Source of the DNA: Cercophora sp. LCS_1
Taxonomy: Eukaryota; Ascomycota; Sordariomycetes; Sordariales; Lasiosphaeriaceae
Length of the DNA stretch: 64,000 nt
Direction of reading: 5' to 3'
Assembly: GCA_036250225.1 (NCBI GenBank)
Contig: JAPZLL010000005.1
Span: forward strand, 1,054,001-1,118,000
Shown here: one piece after another, positions 1 to 11,362 of the stretch
Layout of the letters: each line of letters begins with the position of its first letter
Numbering within the stretch: the first letter of the stretch is position 1
The notes under the pieces: model-generated
Told to the model about the DNA's origin: nothing
The model's input: only the letters and a program-made list of their open reading frames with translations
The model's database searches: none
Made by a program: the position numbers and the translations under genes

Positions 1-2883
1 AAGGGCAGGGATGAGTCGAAGCGGAAGGACTTCAAGTTTCAGAGAGTCCCTTTTATCACGAGGGTGTCTGCAGTTCGGGCTTCATTCGGTACTTTTGCTG
101 CGGTGCGCCAGGATTCGAGCGTTATGAGAGATCACCCCGCTGTTGAAGACCAAGCTCTTTGGGACGATGTCACGGAACTGAACTGTCTTCGAGGCTTCGA
201 GGCGTCAAGTCCGGCTCGCCAGAACGAAAAGGAGAGGTTGTACTGGGAAACAGACGCCGTGCAAGCCAAACTTGGTCGATTGAGCCCTGTGGCTCGTGAG
301 GTGCTCAAATCCGCCGAGCTAGAAGAAGACCTCCGGCAGCATTTGACCACATGGAGTTACAGCAACGATCAGCTTGATACTGCCGTTTGTACTTCATCTG
401 AGCCGGACCTGATTGTACCGATTCACGGCTGGCTTTTGGCCGCCCGCAGTTCTGTGCTGCGGAAAGTTTTGGCCCAATTCCGCAGAACTGGTTCTGTTGA
501 ACTTGCAGAGACCTTCACAGTCTCTGATATGGATGGAAAGACGGTCGTTACCTTCCATGGCCTCGATTCCGTGTCGATCCTCAACCTCGTCCTGTTTATG
601 TATGAGGACAAAGTCATTCCGGTGTGGGACTTTACCCGTCACGCGCCCGCTATGGCCTACCGCTGCCGGCAAATCCGTCTGGAGGTAATGAGGCTAGCCA
701 GCCGTCTCAACATGCACAGCCTAGAGGCAGCAGCTCGACTTCATGCTCCACCGAGGAAGTGCATGGATGAGGACTTTAGACTCGCGATCAAGGATCGTTC
801 TTTTTTCGACGACACAGATGCTATTCTCGAGCTAGATGACGCCGAGGTTCCTGTTCACAGTTCGTTCCTCTGCCAGAGATGCCCTTGGTTTGAAGGCCTT
901 TTCCACGGACGATCAGGTGGCGCATGGCTCGCCGGTCGCCGTGGGGCAGAAGGGGCAGATAAGATCAGGATCGACCTAGAGCACATGGACCCAGAGGCGT
1001 TCAAGTACGTGCTACGGTATCTATATGGCGATTTCGGCTCGGAGCTGTTTGATCCCACTATCTGCGACTCTCTTGACGACTTCTTCGACCTCGTCATGGA
1101 GGTGATGTCGATTTCAGACTACTTGATGATTGACAGATTGTCACAGATCTGTCAGAAGACGATGGGCAAGTTTGCCAACATCCGCAACATCGCACACTTG
1201 TTGAACGCGATCAGCCCCTGTTCGGTTACCGAATTCAAGGATGCTAGCCTGGAGTACGTTTGCCTGCAGCTTGAATCAATGCTCGAGAACCATCTGCTAG
1301 ATGAACTCGATGAAGAGCTATTCCTGGAGCTTGATGAAGTTGTTCGAGCCAACCAAACCGCCCAGTTGCCCTTTGCACGAAGTGGCCGTGCTGAACTGCT
1401 TTTGCACGAAACTTACCCCGAACTGGCGCAGGATATTGATGAGGAAAGGCAAGTTAGGGTTCGTGAGATGGCTTACAAGGCACAAAAAGAGGATGAGAGA
1501 AGGGTTTTGTATGTGGCAAGGACCAAATTCGGGAGTCTGGACGATACCTCGCCAGCAACCCCTACTCCTGACAGAACCAGGAAGATTTCGAAGGCTGGGC
1601 GTAACGCACCTTTCAGCCCGAATTTAAAGCCTAGGAAATCTCAGGCGGATCTCATGTTCGATATGGACGAAGAAGACGCCTCACCTCTCAACAGCCCGCT
1701 TGCTAGACCCCGGAAGCGTGGCGATGCGGCTCCAGATCTTGACCAGAGCTCTTCCCTTGGTGTTTCATGGCAAGACACAGCCGCAAAAGCAGGCACAAGT
1801 GTCGAGACATCCCTTCCGCGCACACCAGTGGCGCTTCGCATCGGTGAGAGCACGAGGGAGGATGCCAGCCCACAGGGTATGTCGCCATTACAAGCCAAAG
1901 GGCCCTGGAGACAAGCCTCAATATCAACATCCAAACTTGACTTGCGCGATATCATTCAGTCCGAGGATACCAGACGCTCCGCTCTCTCTGCAGGCCTTGC
2001 TGCTGAGAAAGCTCAAGAGATTGCTCCGAAGCTTGCACCGCCAAAGATGTCACAGAAAGAGAAGAAGAGACAACAACAGCAACAAGCTCAGGCTGCTCAG
2101 GCCACAATGCTGGACAGCCGCACTCCTAAAAAGGCATGGGACACGTCGGCTGGTGAATCATCGGCATCCCCTTGGAAGGTCGCCACTGGCAAGAACCGAA
2201 TATCGTCCAGCAACACCCTGTCAACGGACAACACCCCTGCCCTGCCAACTTCTGTTCCTCTCCACAGGCGAACTGCCTCCCCGGACACCCGCTTCGCGGG
2301 TCAACGAACTCCAAGCAGCTCCACCGCCCCGAATCGCCCGACTGCCAAGCCCGCTGCCCCAGCTCCTAGCGGCAGCGCACCCAAGCCCGCAACCGAGCCG
2401 GCCAGGCCCTTGGTCCCGCACTCCAAGACCTATCTCACACCCGCACCAAAGGCTGAACCCCTACTGGGCGTGAGCATGGCTGACATCATTGGCGAGCAGA
2501 AGCGAGATAAGGAAAGCGTGCGTGAAGCCGTGGCAAAACGCTCGTTGCAAGAGATCCAACAAGAACAGGCCTTCCAGGAGTGGTGGGATGCAGAAAGCCG
2601 ACGAACGCAGGAAGAGGAAGCAAGGCGGGTGGCAAGAGAGAGAGAACGAGAGGAGAAGGACAGCAAGAAAGGGGGCGGACGCAGAGGAAGGGGCGGCAAA
2701 CCAAAAGGCCTCGCCGGCGAGAGCAGCGTCCGATCGGGCGCTGCTTCTGGTTCGGGTGCAGCAGAGGGCAGCAAGTCCGGTGCCGGGTCCGGGACAGGAT
2801 TCCGAGGGCGGGGAAAAGGCAAAGGAAAGGGCCCACGGGATGCCACGCCGGCTGCGGGCGCAGCGAATGGAGGAAGGGCATAG
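1..2883 (+). CDS. BTB/POZ protein of the Btb3/IBTK family (5'-truncated)
   Basis: The frame is open from base 1, so the window cuts the gene and 960 codons remain. The first visible residues, around a Val-Ser-Ala-Val-Arg-Ala-Ser-Phe-Gly-Thr-Phe motif, look like the end of an RCC1 repeat. Two BTB/POZ units follow, at about nt 385-720 and 820-1100. The first has the D-x-x-(I/V)-x-x-H core (LIVPIHGWLL) and the second the equivalent VPVHSSFLCQR with a following YVLRYLYGD helix. The rest is a long disordered Ser/Pro/Lys-rich region ending in RGRG and GKGKG repeats, which may bind RNA. RCC1 repeats plus tandem BTB domains match S. pombe Btb3 and animal IBTK, which act as Cullin-3 substrate adaptors; that role here is inferred from the family. 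No intron is needed in the visible part. Confidence 0.85.
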   Translation, partial: KGRDESKRKDFKFQRVPFITRVSAVRASFGTFAAVRQDSSVMRDHPAVEDQALWDDVTELNCLRGFEASSPARQNEKERLYWETDAVQAKLGRLSPVAREVLKSAELEEDLRQHLTTWSYSNDQLDTAVCTSSEPDLIVPIHGWLLAARSSVLRKVLAQFRRTGSVELAETFTVSDMDGKTVVTFHGLDSVSILNLVLFMYEDKVIPVWDFTRHAPAMAYRCRQIRLEVMRLASRLNMHSLEAAARLHAPPRKCMDEDFRLAIKDRSFFDDTDAILELDDAEVPVHSSFLCQRCPWFEGLFHGRSGGAWLAGRRGAEGADKIRIDLEHMDPEAFKYVLRYLYGDFGSELFDPTICDSLDDFFDLVMEVMSISDYLMIDRLSQICQKTMGKFANIRNIAHLLNAISPCSVTEFKDASLEYVCLQLESMLENHLLDELDEELFLELDEVVRANQTAQLPFARSGRAELLLHETYPELAQDIDEERQVRVREMAYKAQKEDERRVLYVARTKFGSLDDTSPATPTPDRTRKISKAGRNAPFSPNLKPRKSQADLMFDMDEEDASPLNSPLARPRKRGDAAPDLDQSSSLGVSWQDTAAKAGTSVETSLPRTPVALRIGESTREDASPQGMSPLQAKGPWRQASISTSKLDLRDIIQSEDTRRSALSAGLAAEKAQEIAPKLAPPKMSQKEKKRQQQQQAQAAQATMLDSRTPKKAWDTSAGESSASPWKVATGKNRISSSNTLSTDNTPALPTSVPLHRRTASPDTRFAGQRTPSSSTAPNRPTAKPAAPAPSGSAPKPATEPARPLVPHSKTYLTPAPKAEPLLGVSMADIIGEQKRDKESVREAVAKRSLQEIQQEQAFQEWWDAESRRTQEEEARRVAREREREEKDSKKGGGRRGRGGKPKGLAGESSVRSGAASGSGAAEGSKSGAGSGTGFRGRGKGKGKGPRDATPAAGAANGGRA

Positions 2884-4786
2884 AATGCAATGCCCGCTGG
2901 GATATACATAATAGGTTGGCCACGGTTTTGATTGTGTACATTTGCTACCATACATAGGCCCTGGATCGTCTCTGGTAAGTTGTTTGTAATGTGTATAAAT
3001 GCAGCGGATTGTGGCGTGCTGTGATTTGGCCACGATGATAGGTTTCGGGTACAATTGCCCGTCTGCTTCCCACGTGGAGCCTGACGCTGTGAAAGCGCTG
3101 TGAGAGCAGATGCCCAATGGGTTTGGGAACAGTCGCTCTGTGCTCTGTTCTCTTATTAACATGCACAAGGATTGTTCCTACAGAGTCCTGGTCGGAGAGA
3201 AAGAGCTCTGAGGTTTCAATGCAGCGAGCCGATGTTGAGAACTTGTGCTCATTGCAGCCTTGTTTTTTTTCTCTCCCTCTCGTCACTTGAGATTTTGTTG
3301 TTTGGCAGGCAGGCAGCTATCCGAGGGGTTGGGAAAGGGGCCAATGATCTTCTATCCGACGTTTGCGGTTGTGGGAAGCCTGTTTTTGCTGGGGTTGTTT
3401 TATACGGTGCTTTGCCTTAGACGCGGAGCGACGAGGGGCGCATTGGTTCCCGAGAGCAAGGGGACTGAGAGGAGATATTGAAGAGGTATGTAGGATTGCT
3501 GGCCTGGTGATAGTGGTGAGACAGATGGGGGCTGACTGGTGGGCTTGGTAGTATGCGAGATATGTTGTGGTGAACTGGGCTGACTGTGACTGTTGGTGTG
3601 TGATCTTGATCTGAGGGGTTGCGCATTGAGAATCTAGGCTTCCAAGGGAAGCTTCCCAGCCACGTCAGGCAGAATACAGTGTCTGCGCTACGCTACAGAC
3701 CAGTCAGTGGTGTGTGGTTCTTGGTTGATATCTTTCTTTCACTGTATGGATGTGAACTGAGGTGTTGTTTTGGGGGGGCTTGTTTGACCATCGTTGTGTC
3801 TTATCTTGGTTGCAATCGCTGACAATTCGGTTATCTCGGGCGTGACTTGATGACGAGAGATAAGTCCGCGATCACGAGCACTGTCCATCTGGTGCCGAGT
3901 GTCCTCGTGGATCCCCCGCGCTAGTGGGCGTTGCCAGCTGTCACTCGTTCTCTTCCGGCCTGCTGCCAGGTGCCTGCCCCTTTCCGACCTCACTCCGGAG
4001 CGCAGTGCCTTTGAAGAGCGTCATCCCAACGAACCCGAGCGCCTAGGCACTCTTCCGACATCGCTAGAGTCCCCGGCTACCGTGCTCCATCATTGTGTCG
4101 ACACCATAGTAACCTTTATTACACCCAGGGCGGCGATCCAGATAGGGTCACACACACTGATTGCGCAGCACAGAGACGTAGCAGCGTAGCACAGTGCATG
4201 CATGTTGCGTCGCCGGTCTTGGAGCTAGGAGCATGCGCGTAGCCACGCATTGGCCTCCGCTGAGCCGCCAGAGCTAACCCCCTAACAAGAGCCTCCGTGG
4301 ACCGTTGCTCGTCTGCCTTGGGTCTGGTCACCGTCACCGCCAACCAGATCGCGAACCACTGCGGCTGCTTCCCTTTTTACCTCGTCAACCTCCCTCCCTA
4401 GCCGCCGATCCAGTAACCGGCGAATCGACCTCAGCTGTTCTGCCTTGGGCCGGCCATGCGAGAATTTCCTCTTTTATTTCCGTCCCCTCGCCTCCCGCTG
4501 CAGCAGATGATGGATGCAAAGGTCCGCTAGCCTCAACACCAACTTTCTTGACGCAGCAAGCCTGGACTACCCGCCTGTGCGTACGCCCATCTCCTCGACG
4601 ACCTAAAGCACACGTCGTCTCGTGTTTATATCCCTCCCTCTGGCGCTTCGCCCTCCTGGTCCCCGATCCCCGCCGATCATAAATACAAAACAAGAGACAG
4701 CAACGAGATCCCTATCTGTGTGACGCATTCCCGCCTTGGCACCGATGTGAGCTCCGCCTTCGTGCGAACCACCATCCATCGCAGCG
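2884..4786. other. Intergenic region between the BTB gene and ATG13
   Basis: This holds the 3' flank of the BTB gene and the promoter and leader of ATG13. The last 500 bases are C/T-rich, as fungal promoters often are. The only coding candidate I would defend is the 45-codon ORF at 3344-3481, listed separately. Confidence 0.5.
3344..3481 (+). CDS. Candidate 45-aa single-pass membrane microprotein
   Basis: An ATG in an acceptable context (gggccaATGa) opens a 45-codon frame. Residues 3-24 are strongly hydrophobic (FYPTFAVVGSLFLLGLFYTV) and are followed by a basic CLRRGATRG segment and a hydrophilic tail ending in RRY. This is a typical membrane anchor with a positive flank. About 25 bases upstream is a good acceptor-like sequence (pyrimidine-rich tract then ttggcag at about 3307), so this could be the last exon of a slightly larger gene, but I could not find a convincing first exon. 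No family is recognised. A chance ORF is a real alternative. Confidence 0.25.
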   Translation: MIFYPTFAVVGSLFLLGLFYTVLCLRRGATRGALVPESKGTERRY

Positions 4787-7633
4787 ATGCATCAACAATC
4801 ACGACACCCTCCAAGGGTAGGGACGACGTCCCCCGCCTCCTCGCCCCAGACCAACCCGACCCGGACGAACAACCCGAGGGAAGCGCTCGGCGCCGCCGGC
4901 CGTCCCCGAGCCGGATCGGAAGCCGCCCCAGGGCAAGATGGCAGGGAGGGGAGCTCGCCCGGTCCGAGCCGGGAATCAATAAAGAAACTGGATCAGATTA
5001 TACAGGTGGGTTGATGTTGTGTCTCGGTTCTAAGTTTGGCAGTGGCTGACGATAGATGCGCACAGAATTACTTTAACAAAGCAGCTGTACTCGTTTTCCA
5101 ATCGCGACTCAACGTACGGCCAGTGCAAAGCAAAAAGGTGGAGGCAAAAACAAACAAATGGGTAAGTCGGTCTGGCGCGGAGATGGTCAGGGCCTAACAG
5201 CAGTCGCAGTTCCAGATTGAGACCGAGGATATCGATGACTTCAGGGAAGAGCTTCGTGTGTATAAGACCTCGGGCGGCTTCGAGAATCGCCCACCCCCGA
5301 TGATCATCGAGACGTACCTCGACGCATCCCGACTGTCCAACAGCCAGAGTCTTGTAGTGCTGGATGAGCATGGAAAGAGGTGGGATGCGCTGGAAGCGCT
5401 GAACTTGTCGGAGACGTCAAGCGACGGCAGCCGAGGGCAATCGCAACGCAATACCGAGGTTGTGCTGGAGAGATGGCGATTCGAGCTGAAATGCCACCCG
5501 GAACCTCAGCGCGACGAGTGGGGCCCCAACCTGCCTACCCTTTACAAGAAGATTATCGTCTTCTTTCGGTCCCTGTTTGTGGCCACCCGGGTCACGCCAT
5601 GCTGGAAGTATTCACAACAAGCGTTAGCCAAGGGCATCCATCCGGCCTTGGAAGTCAAGTGCCGGATTCGCGAGGCCGAGCCTACGGGCAGCGGGTGCGA
5701 TTTGCTCCGCCAGCCTCTCTACGACGGGAGGGACGTTGTGACGGACTACGTTTTCGGGGACCTCGAGGTTCCCGTCGGCAGGTTTTATGCTTCGGTAACA
5801 TATCGAAACGACTGCAGCTTTCGGGTTGATGATGCAGAGTCGCTGCTGAGCTCACGATTCATGGGTGTTGACGAGAACTTCTTCAAGCCCTCGATCACGC
5901 AGAGGAGACAGCATGTGCGAGCGGACTCGTATGCTGAGCCCGGCTCACTTCCCTCTCAACGTCAGGCCCGCGGGGCTCAGGAGCCCCAGCAGACTTACGG
6001 GAGTTTGTCAACGTTTCACGGCGCCGGGGCGATGGGAACCAGTCCCATCTCTGCTCTGAAAGCAGTGCGACCTATCGGGTCCGACACTAGTTCGCCCGCC
6101 GGGTCGCCGGCTGCCAGCATGGATCCGTCCGATCCCACGCATTCCTTACCAATCCGTGGCGCTGGAGCTCGACCGCCTTTCCGGGGCGGAGACGGCTCAC
6201 GGCGGCCTTCGGTATCTTTCCAGCCTTTCAAGGCCGGGTCACTTTCCGGGTCTCCGAGAATACCGGACGGAGAAGTGCCGGCATCTCCCCAGTCCTATTC
6301 TCGACCCTCGGCTCTCGGTGGTGCCTCTCGGCCCGGCAATCGCTCATCGCTCACTGCGGGAATGCCGTCTTCGCTCCGAGGAGGTCCGCCGACCGCTCCA
6401 CAAGACGTGCCGCAGGTCACAGGATCACCGAAGCCTACCAGTCGTTACAGCAGCAGCTTTACTCATCGTCGCGGACGGCCATCATTTGGTGGCCAGAGCA
6501 AAGGCGATGATGACCGCGGGAGCAGTGGTGGGCAGAGTCTGTCCTCATCCGCCCAGCCAGGATCGGGGTTGCTTGCCGAAGCTGGGGGTGCGGCCAGCTC
6601 TGGGTCGTTCGCCACTGACGACGATAACATCTCCGAGTTTCTCAAAGCACTAGACAGTCGAAAGACGCTACAGAGCTTTGAGCCCGGTAAGAAGGGCGAA
6701 TCATCTGCCGCAAAAAGAACGGCTGCTCAGCTGAGCAAGTACCATTCAATGCGGGAGTCCAACAATGTCCTCACGGAGTCGATGACGTCCTCTATGCATC
6801 TCCACCGCTCTTCCAGCGCGTCGAGCCGTCAGCTCGCCAACGTGCCAGCCATGGTCAACCCGGCCTCCATGTCGGCATCCTCTTCCCCCGGCAAGCCCTT
6901 GTCGCCACACACCCCACATACCCCCGCCATTCCATCCCGTCTCAGTGAGAACTCCATCATTGACTACCAGGGCCAACCAACCCAGCGTCACCCGCGTAAC
7001 CCCAATATCGTCGCCACCGAGGAAGAGGGTGAAGATGACACACCCGTGAGCCAAGGCGGCACCACAGCCATTGACATCCCCTTGTCTCCTCGTCTTCTTC
7101 ACGTTGGAGACACGAATCGTCGGGCGAGCTCAGTGGCTCAGCAGCGTCGAGCAACGATTGGTGAAGACGACTCGTACACTGCGCAACGAAGCCACAGTCT
7201 CGGTGCCGAGGATCGAGAAGCCCTTACCCCCAGCACACTGCTCGCATTGGGCTCCCTTTCGCTTCAGCCAGCGGCGGATATCCGCGCTGGCCCAGAGTCA
7301 CCCTCGGCGGAGAGGGATGATAAGGGCTCGGCATCGGCTTCGCCGAGCCTGCTGAGCGGGACACCGTTCCGCGGGGTCAGGTATATGGGACGGAATAGGC
7401 CAACACCGCCTCACAGCAGTCGGGGGTCGTTTTCAGGAGGAAGGTTCAGCGGCGGACTGGCCAGAGGCGGAGAGGAAGGCGCGGACGATGAGCCCTTGTT
7501 ATTCGCCATGTCCGAGCTAGAGAGGCCATCGAGGAGGAGCATCGAGGAAGGGAGAGGTGGAGGTAGTGTTGGGAGCGGCAGCGACAGGGGCAGCTTTGAG
7601 CCCAGGGGACTGTCCAAGAGGGGCTGGGCTTAA
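4787..7633 (+). CDS. atg13: Autophagy-related protein 13 (Atg13)
   Basis: Atg13 is the regulatory subunit of the Atg1 kinase complex that starts autophagosome formation at the phagophore assembly site; its TORC1-dependent phosphorylation blocks Atg1 binding. The model is exons 4787-5005, 5066-5161 and 5210-7633, giving 912 aa. Both introns are GT-AG (gtgggt...cacag and gtaagt...cgcag, the second with a CTAAC branch). The HORMA domain spans about residues 70-330, from NYFNKAAVLVFQSRL through the YKKIIVFFRSL helix to SVTYRNDCSF. A long Ser/Pro-rich disordered region follows. At about residues 575-625 is the conserved Atg1-binding segment (SEFLKALDSRKTLQSF, then TAAQLSKYHSMRESNNVLTE). Length and order match other filamentous ascomycete Atg13 proteins. 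The start is the first ATG whose frame joins correctly to exon 2. Confidence 0.93.
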
Positions 7634-9269
7634 GGTGTACGGACGGCGTTCTTTGTTTTTCCCACTGGCGTTGTACATATGGATGGGGCCGATGCTGGGA
7701 GGGAGCGAATGGATGGTTGGTTGGTTGGTTGGGTGATGGACTGGGCGTGAGCGTGTTTGGAACTGGGCTGCACGGCGCTGCATGGAGCTTGGGCATAGAT
7801 TGATCATAGCTGCTGGTTGCTGGATTGATGGATGGCTGGGTGGGTGCATTGCTAGATGGGGTATCTAGGGATAATGGAACATGTGTCGATGTACTGTGAG
7901 TAGAGGGACAATGTGACGTCTGGTGTGGTCTGAGTTGGGTCTGGTGAACCGTTCGAAACTCGATGGCTGTCTTGTCTAGAATTGGGCGGTTGATTCTAGG
8001 TTAGACGTGTATTTGTCTACATCTCGAGTGGTTTTAATGTCACCACGTCAACCAAACAACCACCAGTGGCAGAAGTACTACAAGCTCACACATATTGGCC
8101 CGCCCCAGTGGTGAGACCAGGATTATCCCGTCAAACTCTTCTTTGAAGGAAAGCCACGCATTAGGACCCAGGAAAGGGCAAAATACACGGGCTGTCTCAA
8201 CAAACCGGCCCGAGTCAAACCTAGCTAGCTAGGAGGAACAGGAAATCTCCTTCGAGTCTCCTACCAAGAGAAAGATGCGCTGAAGTATCCAAACCAAGAC
8301 ACCCAGATCGAACAAGCACAAGGAAATATGTGGAGCAGGAGAGAGAGAGAGAGAATACGAAGCCACCGAGGAAGAGATGAGACCCTGCCACGACAAACGT
8401 GTTTGGGACGAGAGAGCCAAGGGCCCGTAGGTATATCTACCCATGGAGATTCATGTCCGAGGAACCACCACAATATAAACTTTGAGCCCTCGGCAACCCT
8501 CGCTGGTCGGTCAGTTTTTCATCGGTTGGCGCGGAAGCGTTGAAGGATGTAAGAGCCTATCTGGGTTATCTCGCCGGATGAGGATCTTGAGCTCTATGAT
8601 CGCACTTGGACTGGAAAAAAGGCGAGAGCGGGAAATAAAAGACACGAGGTAAACTTGACGAGTTCTTGGAATACTTGGGCTTTACAACGCTTTTGCTTTT
8701 GCGGATTTGACTTTTGATCCCCAGGTGGATAAGAGATCAACATGTAGCACATGATTAGTGTCATTTTTTTTTTTTTCTCGAGATATGACGGTCAGGTTTT
8801 CTTGATTTCCGCCGTTTTCGTCGCTGTTGTCCCTGTTCCACGTCCATGCCTTTAAGCGGTGCCATTTTTCTTTTCTTCTTCTTTACTTGACCGTATTTTC
8901 CAAACTCTCTTTTGGTTGCCCTTTGATGGGAATGCTATTCACGGCCCAGGGCTTGGGTCTGGAAGTTGTCTTGGTTTCGCGATCTGGCAAGAATTTGGCG
9001 ATTCGAGTTTTGCCGGCCACACAACAACAGGCTCAAAGCACAAACCTCGGCGCCGAACGAAATCACGACGTCGTTCTGATTTATCAGACCGGGCTAACCT
9101 GGTCTCTGTAGAACCGCGTTGTCCGACTTTTCAGTATCAGCAGTTTTACCTTAGTAATTCCCGGTAAACTGTATGCCTCTCATCATGAGGCAAGCTCTGC
9201 GTGCTTGAAAAGTGGCAACCGAGACGGGAATTCAAGTTGCCGCTGTTACAAAATCTCGCGTGCTTGCAT
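7634..9269. other. Intergenic region, convergent 3' flanks
   Basis: It lies between the ends of ATG13 (+) and the broken F-box gene (-). It contains a short GGTT tetranucleotide repeat (7715-7733), a GA-rich stretch near 8335-8355 and a T run at about 8764-8776. I see no gene; the ORFs here have no family-like composition. Confidence 0.5.
7715..7733. repeat. GGTT tetranucleotide repeat
   Basis: About four and a half perfect GGTT units lie in the 3' flank of ATG13. This is a simple microsatellite with no evident function. Confidence 0.7.
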
Positions 9270-10773
9270 TCACGAGCACCACCTTGCACATTCCTTCCGT
9301 ATCTGCCACAGCGAAGCGGGCGTGGCCACCTGGCACGGCAACCCTAGGTAATGAATCGCATCGCCGTGCGATTCAATCTCCTCCTCGACGCCGCCGTACC
9401 CCTCCACTCGCAAATCCAACCCTCTCTCCCGCGCCCCGCCCGTCCACGCCTCCACCACCCCAGGAAACTTGTCGAAATCCAGCTTCCATGTCCCCCGCCA
9501 GCTTACCGTGGCGCAACACCTCCCCATCTGATAAATAAACGCAGAGGCGACTCCCTCGTCGCCGTACCAAAGCACCATAGTCTTTAGTTTGGGCATTTTC
9601 AGCGCCGTAGCAGCTGCGGAGGCGAGAAACATGGGGATCTCCTCCAAATCTGGCCCGCATAGGAGCTGCGCTGTCAGTGCGAGGGACTCCAGGTCCGGCC
9701 AGATCCAGTCACGGTCTTTGGTATAATTTTTGGTGTGGAAGAACGCTTCGGCGTCGATCATGTGCGAGACGGCGAGTTCCTTGAGGGGCACACTTCGGGC
9801 AGCAAAAGCGCCGGCGAGTTTGCGGTTAACGTTGCGAGGGCCTTGCGTGAAATCGTGGTTGAAATCTTCAAAGACGGCGAGAGACTTGAGGGATGGGGAC
9901 AGGCATTTTGTTATTATGGCTATGCATGCCTCTGGGATGCATTAGCTTCTCGTCGGTAAGGGACGGAGGTGGGACATACCATCCTCAAATGAGACCTCTG
10001 TCGGCTTTCCTTGTCTCCAGGGCTCGTAAATCAAATGCTCCAAGCGGGGGCGACTCATCAATACGTGGCAAAACGGATGAAAGAACCGATGGCGCATCTG
10101 TCGACGGATGACCAAGCTTGTAACTTGCTCAACCATGGCGAGTTTGAATCTAAAGGGCGGGTAGATCGGCGCAAACAGCCGCTGGGCAGCGCAGTTCCGG
10201 GTCAACGGCATCTTGTCGGGTGTCGGTTGGCCATTGACCCAATAATGATCCGGATCGTGCAACTTGGCGTCAGTATCGACTGTGCCGTCGTCGTCGCCTT
10301 GGTTGTCGGAATCAAAATAGCAGTTTTGAAAGTGATGCAGCTAGTCGCTTGGCGAGAAGGCGTTGAACTCGAGGACCAAGTCGTTGGTGCGGCGTGTCTT
10401 CCACTTGCTGAGCATGTCAAATAGCACTCCAAGGTCATGTCCGACCCGGTTGTCGTCGCCATAGCCGAAATTCCATTCTTCCTTCGTTTTGCATGTTTGG
10501 CATGTGTACGTTTGGAGTTTGTTGTGACCGGGTTGATAGCTGTGAAAAGCCCTCGAAGGAGGAGTCTGACAGCTTCAGCTTGGAAAGGTTGCGTTCCTCG
10601 ATGAAGTATTGCCATTCACTGCAGACGGATGCAGCCGGGGACCAGCCGATGTATTTGTCCCGGGCGAACTCTTCCAGAATCATGCAGCGGATTTCCCTTG
10701 GGAATTTTGACCACCGCATAGAGGAGCGTGGACTCATGGCAGGGCAGTGTGCGAGGTTGTTGTGCTTGTTCAT
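9270..10773 (-). pseudogene. Broken F-box / DUF6546-type gene
   Basis: The first part (from about 10740) encodes an F-box-like start (MRWSKFPREIRCMILEEFAR, then WSPAASVCSEWQYFIEERN), the usual N-terminus of a large Sordariomycete family. After QQTPN (about 10505) the frame changes: the expected continuation (YTCQTCKTKEEWNFG) lies in another frame, as if a short linker was deleted. In that frame a TAG interrupts after NAFSPSD (about 10343). The same frame then runs on as LHHFQNCYFDSDN and HDPDHYWVNG. A typical 48-nt intron (gtatgt...gctaatgcatcccag, about 9913-9960) still joins SFED to EACIAIITK. The C-terminal part (LMVLWYGDEG-like strand, ISWRGTW-like motif, then GDAIHYLGLPCQV) is intact and ends at 9270. 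The intact intron and C-terminus with a frameshift and a stop suggest recent loss. Assembly error at both sites is the alternative. Confidence 0.75.
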
Positions 10774-11362
10774 GATGGGGACGACGGTTCGTGCTGTCGA
10801 AGATCAAGACGATGGTTGAATCGATGTGTGTGTAAGCAAATGGGTTGTATTGGAGAAAAACTGAAAAAACAGATCATGGAAGCCCGGGATTTATATAAGC
10901 CCGGTTGAGTCTGCCAAAGTTTCCCCCCAACCTTGGATGCACGATGTTGAGTCATATTTGCAACCTCGTACTTCACAGTTCCCCGCTTGTAGCTTGTCGA
11001 AGAAGTTAACCGGCAAGCTGCTCCTGGGGTGGGCGTGCAGGAGCGCAACCCGAAACTTTATTTTCAAGGGATGGTGGTTTTCTTGTGTGGGGTCTTCATT
11101 GCACAACTCAGCCGCGTGTACCAGCCAACATCACCACAACATCCCGCTCCAGTTCCCGGTAAATGGTCAAGGTAACACATAAAAAAAAAGATATATGTGT
11201 AAGCCTTATGTATTCCAGTGAAGGTGCAGGCCAAGAAATGTAGGAGACCCGGTATTCCCGCAAGTAAAGCTTCCCTATAAACCTTGCGGCATTCCACCAA
11301 CTTTTAAGGTTGAGTCATGTCCGGCAACCTTTCTTCACACTCCAACTCTCTCCTCCCCGCAG
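10774..11362. other. Spacer between the F-box pseudogene and the acetyltransferase gene
   Basis: This holds the former promoter of the F-box gene and the 3' flank of the acetyltransferase gene. A TATA-like ATTTATATAAG occurs at about 10890-10900, about 120 bases upstream of the F-box start on the - strand. Nothing else is seen. Confidence 0.4.

Noticed and set aside
1700..2473. 257-codon ORF overlapping the BTB gene in another frame
   Set aside because: A shadow of the disordered, GC-rich tail of the BTB protein, with no independent support.
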